Positions 14,972 through 17,825 of a stretch of 17,825 nucleotides of DNA are shown here, piece by piece; position 1 is the first letter of the stretch, and every line of letters begins with the position of its first letter. This DNA is from Spirochaetales bacterium. GTDB lineage: Bacteria > Spirochaetota > Spirochaetia > JAGLYY01. Where the stretch lies: the NCBI GenBank assembly GCA_023131935.1, contig JAGLYY010000240.1, positions 1-17,825 of the forward strand, in the 5' to 3' direction. The notes below the pieces were generated by a model, which was given only the letters and a program-made list of their open reading frames with translations, did not search any database and had not been told where the DNA came from. Both the position numbers and the translations under genes were made by a program.

Positions 14972-15010
14972 AAAAAGAGACAAGCCCCGCCGGAAATACT
15001 CCGGCGAGAC
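14972..15010 (-). terminator. Terminator-like hairpin between tuf and rpsJ (probable attenuator)
   Basis: On the minus strand GTCTCGCCGG (15010-15001) pairs with CCGGCGGGGC (14993-14984) around a seven-base loop: ten pairs, two of them G-U. The tail TTGTCTCTTTTT follows (14983-14972). The G-U pairs would be A-C mismatches on the plus strand, so the structure belongs to minus-strand RNA. The interrupted U-run suggests partial termination behind tuf, leaving part of the transcription to enter rpsJ. Confidence 0.65.
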
Positions 15011-15026
15011 TTATTTCAACAGGAGG

Positions 15027-16217
15027 TTATTCGATGATCTCGATAACCTGTCCGGAAGCTACAGTTCGGCCACCTTCGCGGATAGCAAATCGGAGACCCT
15101 GCTCCATAGCAATCGGATGAATCAGTTCAACCAGGATTTCTGTATTATCACCAGGCATAACCATCTGCTTATCTTCACCCAAAGATACAGTACCGGTGAT
15201 ATCGGTAGTCCTGAAGTAGAACTGAGGCCTGTAGCCTGTGAAGAAAGGAGAATGACGACCACCCTCTTCCTTGCTCAGACAGTAGATAGTAGCCTTGAAT
15301 TTATGGTGAGGAGTTATGCTGCCGGGCTTCGCAAGAACCTGCCCTCTTTCAACAGCTTTCTTATCGACACCCCGCAGAAGAGCGCCAATGTTGTCGCCTG
15401 CCTGGCCATCATCGAGAAGCTTGTTAAACATCTCTACACCGGTACACACAGTTTTCTGAGTTTCCCGAATGCCTACGATCTCTACCTCGTCACCAACTTT
15501 TACAACACCCCGATCGATACGACCGGTGACAACAGTTCCCCGGCCCTGAATGGAAAAAATATCCTCAATAGGCATAAGGAAAGGCTTGTCAACATCCCGC
15601 TCAGGAAGAGGGAAGTAGGTGTCCATTGCCTCGATAAGCTCAACAACACACTTGGTCTTCTCAGGATCATCAGGATTCTCCATCGCCTGGAAAGCGGAAC
15701 CCTTGATGATAGGGATTTCATCCCCGGGGAAACCATACTCATTCAGCAGATCTTTCATCTCCTCTTCAACAAGCTCAATAAGATCAGGATCATCAACCTG
15801 GTCAGTTTTGTTAACAAAGACGATGAGAGCGGGCACGTTTACCTGACGGGCGAGAAGGATGTGCTCTTTGGTCTGAGCCATCGCGCCATCGGTAGCGGCA
15901 ACTACTACAACCGCGCCATCCATCTGAGCGGCACCTGTTATCATGTTCTTGATGTAGTCAGCGTGACCCGGACAGTCAACGTGAGCATAGTGCCTGTTAG
16001 GAGATTCATACTCAACGTGCCGAGTGTTAATCGTTATACCTCTGGCTTTTTCTTCAGGAGCATTATCGATTTCTTCATAACTCATCACTTTGGAACCATG
16101 AAGCTTTGCACAATACATGGTTATAGCAGCAGTGAGAGTTGTTTTTCCATGGTCAACGTGACCAATGGTACCAACGTTAATATGTGGCTTTGTCCTCTCG
16201 AACTTTTGTTTAGCCAT
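15027..16217 (-). CDS. tuf: Translation elongation factor Tu
   Basis: EF-Tu delivers aminoacyl-tRNA to the ribosome and hydrolyses GTP on correct decoding. Of two adjacent ATG codons I choose the second (16217, 396 residues), because AAGGAGG stands five bases before it and only two before the first. G-motifs: GHVDHGKT (19-26), RGITI (59-63), DCPGHADY with catalytic His85 (81-88), NKTD (136-139) and GSAF (173-176). Domain II contains IQGRGTVVTGR and domain III YRPQFYFRTTDITGTV; it ends RTVASGQVIEIIE. The gene is not preceded by fusA as in most str operons but by a 580-base spacer with its own promoter candidate, and it stands directly before rpsJ, an arrangement known in spirochaetes. Confidence 0.98.
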   Translation of the reverse strand: MAKQKFERTKPHINVGTIGHVDHGKTTLTAAITMYCAKLHGSKVMSYEEIDNAPEEKARGITINTRHVEYESPNRHYAHVDCPGHADYIKNMITGAAQMDGAVVVVAATDGAMAQTKEHILLARQVNVPALIVFVNKTDQVDDPDLIELVEEEMKDLLNEYGFPGDEIPIIKGSAFQAMENPDDPEKTKCVVELIEAMDTYFPLPERDVDKPFLMPIEDIFSIQGRGTVVTGRIDRGVVKVGDEVEIVGIRETQKTVCTGVEMFNKLLDDGQAGDNIGALLRGVDKKAVERGQVLAKPGSITPHHKFKATIYCLSKEEGGRHSPFFTGYRPQFYFRTTDITGTVSLGEDKQMVMPGDNTEILVELIHPIAMEQGLRFAIREGGRTVASGQVIEIIE

Positions 16218-16285
16218 CATTTCCTCCTTGTGACTAAATAAACATGATACATGCTTAATTAAACACCTAAATTATTAAGGATCGG

Positions 16286-16305
16286 GAAAGAGGATGACCC
16301 CTTTC
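16286..16305 (-). promoter_or_regulatory. Stable hairpin in the tuf leader
   Basis: On the minus strand GAAAGGGG (16305-16298) pairs with CCTCTTTC (16293-16286) around the four-base loop TCAT: eight pairs with one G-U, which would be an A-C mismatch on the plus strand. No U-run follows, so it is not a simple terminator. It lies about 70 bases before the tuf start. Confidence 0.5.
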
Positions 16306-16609
16306 TGCCCAATACCCCGAACGAAATGTTCTTGTTTTCCTGTTTACGATTGATGTTAAGACGAATGGTTAGCCAGGTAAGTATTACTATTCTTTCCTTC
16401 TGAAGGCATGAACTAAAAATCCATAAAACCCAAGAAGACCTGCACCACCTTAACACGCCGTACCCTTATAATTTAAGAATACAAGATGTTCGGTTTGGCT
16501 CTTACAAGCCTCGCCCGCAATCCTGCTACACACTTTACAGTATTGGATCGACAGACATAAACAAGATCCGCGTTCCTCCCAACCTGGCAACGCTCCGGCC
16601 GAAAGCAGC

Positions 16610-16640
16610 ATCCTTATATCAAAGGATACAGCAAAATCCT
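16610..16640 (-). promoter_or_regulatory. Mutually exclusive stems in the tuf leader
   Basis: In minus-strand order AGGAT (16640-16636), ATCCTT (16627-16622) and AAGGAT (16615-16610) appear within 31 bases. The middle segment can pair with the first (five pairs, loop of eight) or with the last (six pairs, loop of six). Such alternatives are found in attenuators and riboswitches but also arise by chance. Confidence 0.35.
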
Positions 16641-16704
16641 GTCCCACCTCTACAGCCCCGACAGATCCCTATTGATTCCCGCGGGAGCTTTGTAAAGTTT
16701 GCTT

Positions 16705-16733
16705 ATTCTATTCAGAACAAGTTATTAGGTCAA
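16705..16733 (-). promoter_or_regulatory. Sigma70-type promoter candidate for tuf
   Basis: The minus strand reads TTGACC (16733-16728), a 17-base spacer, then TAGAAT (16710-16705): five of six matches in both boxes with ideal spacing. Transcription would start near 16698, about 480 bases before the tuf ATG. The -35 box lies inside a 6-bp inverted repeat (16725-16741). Confidence 0.65.
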
Positions 16734-16760
16734 GTACCTAAGAGGTGTATTCCCACCCCT
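16725..16760 (-). repeat. Two adjoining inverted repeats behind rpsG
   Basis: First, AGGGGTG (16760-16754) and CACCTCT (16747-16741), seven pairs with one G-U, loop of six. Second, TTAGGT (16741-16736) and ACCTAA (16730-16725), six perfect pairs, loop of five. Neither is followed by a U-run. They could mark the 3' end of the rpsL-rpsG transcript or an operator on the tuf promoter. Confidence 0.5.
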
Positions 16761-16797
16761 CATGTTTTTTATTGGAAAATTGATTTCCTTTGCTTCA

Positions 16798-17268
16798 TTA
16801 CCACCGGTAGTGGGAAAAAGCTTTGTTCGCTTCGGCCATTCTATGAGTATCTTCCTTCTTCTTGAAGGCAACACCGGTAGAATTAGCTGCATCGAGGAGC
16901 TCAGCACCCAATTTCTCGCCCATAGACCTGCCGCTTCTGTCGCGGGCCGCCTTGATAATCCACCTCATAGCCAGCGCTCCCCGCCGGGATTCCCGGACCT
17001 CTACCGGAACCTGATAGGTCGAACCACCGACCCGTCGTGATTTAACCTCAACCATGGGTTTAACGTTTTCAAGAGCCTTAAGGAACACCTCAAGAGGATT
17101 GTCATTACCTTTCGCCTTAATGATATCCATGGCGGAATAGAGGATTTTCTTAGTTACCGACCGCTTGCCGTGAAGCATCATCCGGCTGATAAACTTTGTG
17201 ACGAGTACATTGTTATACTCTGGATCGGGCAGGATCTCCCGCTTTGGAGTTACTTTCCTTCTTGCCAT
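16798..17268 (-). CDS. rpsG: 30S ribosomal protein S7
   Basis: S7 nucleates assembly of the head of the small subunit and contacts E-site tRNA and mRNA; in E. coli it also regulates the str operon. The 156 residues start MARRKVTPKREILPDPEYNNVLVTKFI and contain the signature FLKALENVKPMVEVKSRRVGGSTYQVPVEV (about 62-91) and RWIIKAARDRSGRSM. The ending MAEANKAFSHYRW is the family C-terminus. A GGGGG element precedes the ATG. The next gene is not fusA, as in the canonical str operon, but tuf after a long spacer. Confidence 0.98.
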   Translation of the reverse strand: MARRKVTPKREILPDPEYNNVLVTKFISRMMLHGKRSVTKKILYSAMDIIKAKGNDNPLEVFLKALENVKPMVEVKSRRVGGSTYQVPVEVRESRRGALAMRWIIKAARDRSGRSMGEKLGAELLDAANSTGVAFKKKEDTHRMAEANKAFSHYRW

Positions 17269-17279
17269 CTCTATCCCCC

Positions 17280-17654
17280 TTAAGCCTTAGGTTTCTTGGC
17301 GCCATACTTGGAACGCCCCTGACGCCGGTCATCTACTCCAAGGGTATCCTTTGCCCCCCGGATAACGTGGTAACGAACACCAGGAAGGTCTTTTACCCTC
17401 CCTCCTCTAAGCAGCACAACGGAGTGCTCCTGGAGGTTATGGCCGATACCGGGGATATATGCAGTAACCTCAATTCCATTAGTAAGTCTTACCCTGGCGA
17501 CTTTTCGCAGGGCGGAGTTCGGCTTCTTCGGAGTAACAGTCATTACACGTGTACAAACACCACGCTTCTGAGGACATGCATCCAGGGCTGGTGCATTTGT
17601 CTTCTTCTTGGATTTCTTTCTTCCTTTCCGAACAAGTTGATTTATCGTCGGCAT
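17280..17654 (-). CDS. rpsL: 30S ribosomal protein S12
   Basis: S12 lies at the decoding centre and controls accuracy. The 124 residues begin MPTINQLVRKGRKKSKKK and contain ACPQKRGVCTRV, then TPKKPNSALRKVARVRL (41-57), ...GHNLQEHSV and RGGRVKDLPGVRYH. Lys43 and Lys44 in the PKKPNS loop and the lysine of RVKDLPG are the wild-type residues at the classical streptomycin positions, so no resistance change is seen. The aspartate of KDLPG, methylthiolated by RimO in E. coli, is present. The only upstream Shine-Dalgarno, AGGGAG, is about 12 bases from the ATG, rather far; no other in-frame start lies near. It heads the cluster in this window. Confidence 0.97.
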   Translation of the reverse strand: MPTINQLVRKGRKKSKKKTNAPALDACPQKRGVCTRVMTVTPKKPNSALRKVARVRLTNGIEVTAYIPGIGHNLQEHSVVLLRGGRVKDLPGVRYHVIRGAKDTLGVDDRRQGRSKYGAKKPKA

Positions 17655-17684
17655 GTATCTATACCACTCCCTTAATCTCTATCT

Positions 17685-17735
17685 CTATAACTCTCTATAA
17701 CGCCCTATAGCTCTCTATCTATAGACGGCTTATAG
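17685..17735 (-). repeat. Ladder of five CTATAG-like repeats in the rpsL leader
   Basis: The minus strand carries CTATAA, CTATAG, CTATAG, TTATAG and TTATAG, with starts 11, 14, 10 and 10 bases apart; the last two lie in a perfect ten-base direct repeat (TTATAGAGAG/TTATAGAGAT differ only at the last base). They lie between the promoter candidate and the rpsL start and are AT-rich compared with the coding DNA around them. Confidence 0.6.
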
Positions 17736-17756
17736 ATCATTATTGCGTGGAAGCTG

Positions 17757-17785
17757 AATGTATCAGCCCCCACCGAAAAAGTCAA
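17757..17785 (-). promoter_or_regulatory. Sigma70-type promoter candidate for rpsL
   Basis: The minus strand reads TTGACT (17785-17780), a 17-base spacer, then TACATT (17762-17757): five and four matches to consensus with ideal spacing. Transcription would begin near 17750, giving a leader of about 95 bases before rpsL. Confidence 0.5.
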
Positions 17786-17800
17786 GTCCCCGCAAGGGAC
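17776..17800 (-). terminator. Possible weak terminator in front of rpsL
   Basis: On the minus strand GTCCC (17800-17796) pairs with GGGAC (17790-17786) around a five-base loop, followed by TTGACTTTTT (17785-17776). The stem is short and the U-run interrupted, so it would be weak. It may end transcription from an upstream gene outside the window. The tail is also the -35 box of the rpsL promoter candidate. Confidence 0.3.
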
Positions 17801-17825
17801 CCCAGCAGTTCTCATTATGGCCCAT

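Larger units (their letters stand above)
16218..16797 (-). other. 580-base spacer between rpsG and tuf: promoter and structured leader, no convincing gene
   Basis: No conserved protein or tRNA is visible. In transcription order it holds two inverted repeats directly behind rpsG (16741-16760 and 16725-16741), a good promoter (16733-16705), then about 480 bases before tuf with several hairpins: 16610-16627 with a competing partner at 16636-16640, a GCGTT/AACGC stem at 16570-16593, a GGCTT-GUAA-GAGCC tetraloop hairpin at 16497-16510, and an 8-bp stem at 16286-16305. Two GTG-started frames of 65 codons (16647-16450 and 16456-16259) overlap slightly but lack good ribosome-binding sites. A regulatory leader for tuf is the most likely reading (inference). 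Confidence 0.55.

Noticed and set aside
14901..16241. 446-codon open frame on the plus strand opposite tuf
   Set aside because: It lies wholly antisense to tuf, whose protein is unmistakable, and its translation has no recognisable domain; long antisense frames are common opposite highly biased genes.
16218..16797. tRNA gene or fusA remnant in the rpsG-tuf spacer
   Set aside because: No T-loop (GTTCGA-type) or acceptor stem pattern was seen, and none of the translated frames resembles the conserved parts of EF-G.
16725..16907. 60-codon minus-strand frame across the end of rpsG
   Set aside because: It lies in a different frame inside rpsG and has no support of its own.
1..17825. CRISPR array, insertion sequence, prophage, toxin-antitoxin or defence system
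   Set aside because: No spaced direct repeats, transposase, integrase or phage-like genes were found; the repeats seen are short coding or leader tracts.
17801..17825. Start or end of another gene at the right edge
   Set aside because: Short stretches of open frame exist, but 25 bases are too few to assign; the upstream gene (possibly rpoC, as in other spirochaetes) lies outside the window.

Overview
The window is almost entirely one ribosomal-protein supercluster read on the minus strand, so transcription runs from the right end of the window to the left. It joins, in the direction of transcription, a str-type head (rpsL, rpsG, tuf), the S10 block (rpsJ, rplC, rplD, rplW, rplB, rpsS, rplV, rpsC, rplP, rpmC, rpsQ), the spc block (rplN, rplX, rplE, rpsN, rpsH, rplF, rplR, rpsE, rpmD, rplO, secY, rpmJ) and the alpha block (rpsM, rpsK, rpsD, rpoA, rplQ). 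Twenty-seven ribosomal proteins are encoded, together with EF-Tu, the SecY translocon subunit and the RNA polymerase alpha subunit. Within the blocks most genes are separated by 0-25 bases, and many ribosome-binding sites lie inside the end or stop codon of the gene before, as expected for a co-translated operon.

The organism is a bacterium of intermediate GC, most likely a spirochaete (inference). tuf lies directly in front of rpsJ, fusA is missing between rpsG and tuf, and infA, adk and map are missing between secY and rpmJ. The EF-Tu C-terminus and the L3 central loop also look spirochaetal to me. S14 (type Z), S4 and L36 all keep their zinc-binding cysteines.

Right edge (17655-17825): a leader with a promoter candidate for rpsL, a short hairpin overlapping its -35 region, and a ladder of five CTATAG-like repeats. 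The 580-base spacer between rpsG and tuf (16218-16797) is the only long stretch without a convincing gene. It holds a good sigma70-type promoter (TTGACC, 17 bases, TAGAAT) that would give tuf a leader of about 480 nucleotides, plus several hairpins; where stems are imperfect, the odd pairs are G-U in minus-strand RNA and A-C mismatches on the other strand. A hairpin with a U-rich tail between tuf and rpsJ looks like a leaky terminator or attenuator. A strong intrinsic terminator closes the cluster behind rplQ.

Left edge (1-1485): beyond the terminator, a new promoter leads into a separate minus-strand gene cut by the window edge. It encodes a two-pass membrane protein with a large, Cache-like extracytoplasmic domain and a Glu/Val-rich repetitive cytoplasmic tail; its function is not recognised. 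No mobile element, CRISPR array, tRNA, rRNA or defence system was seen, and I found no convincing new system. The features most worth checking are the tuf leader and the membrane protein.
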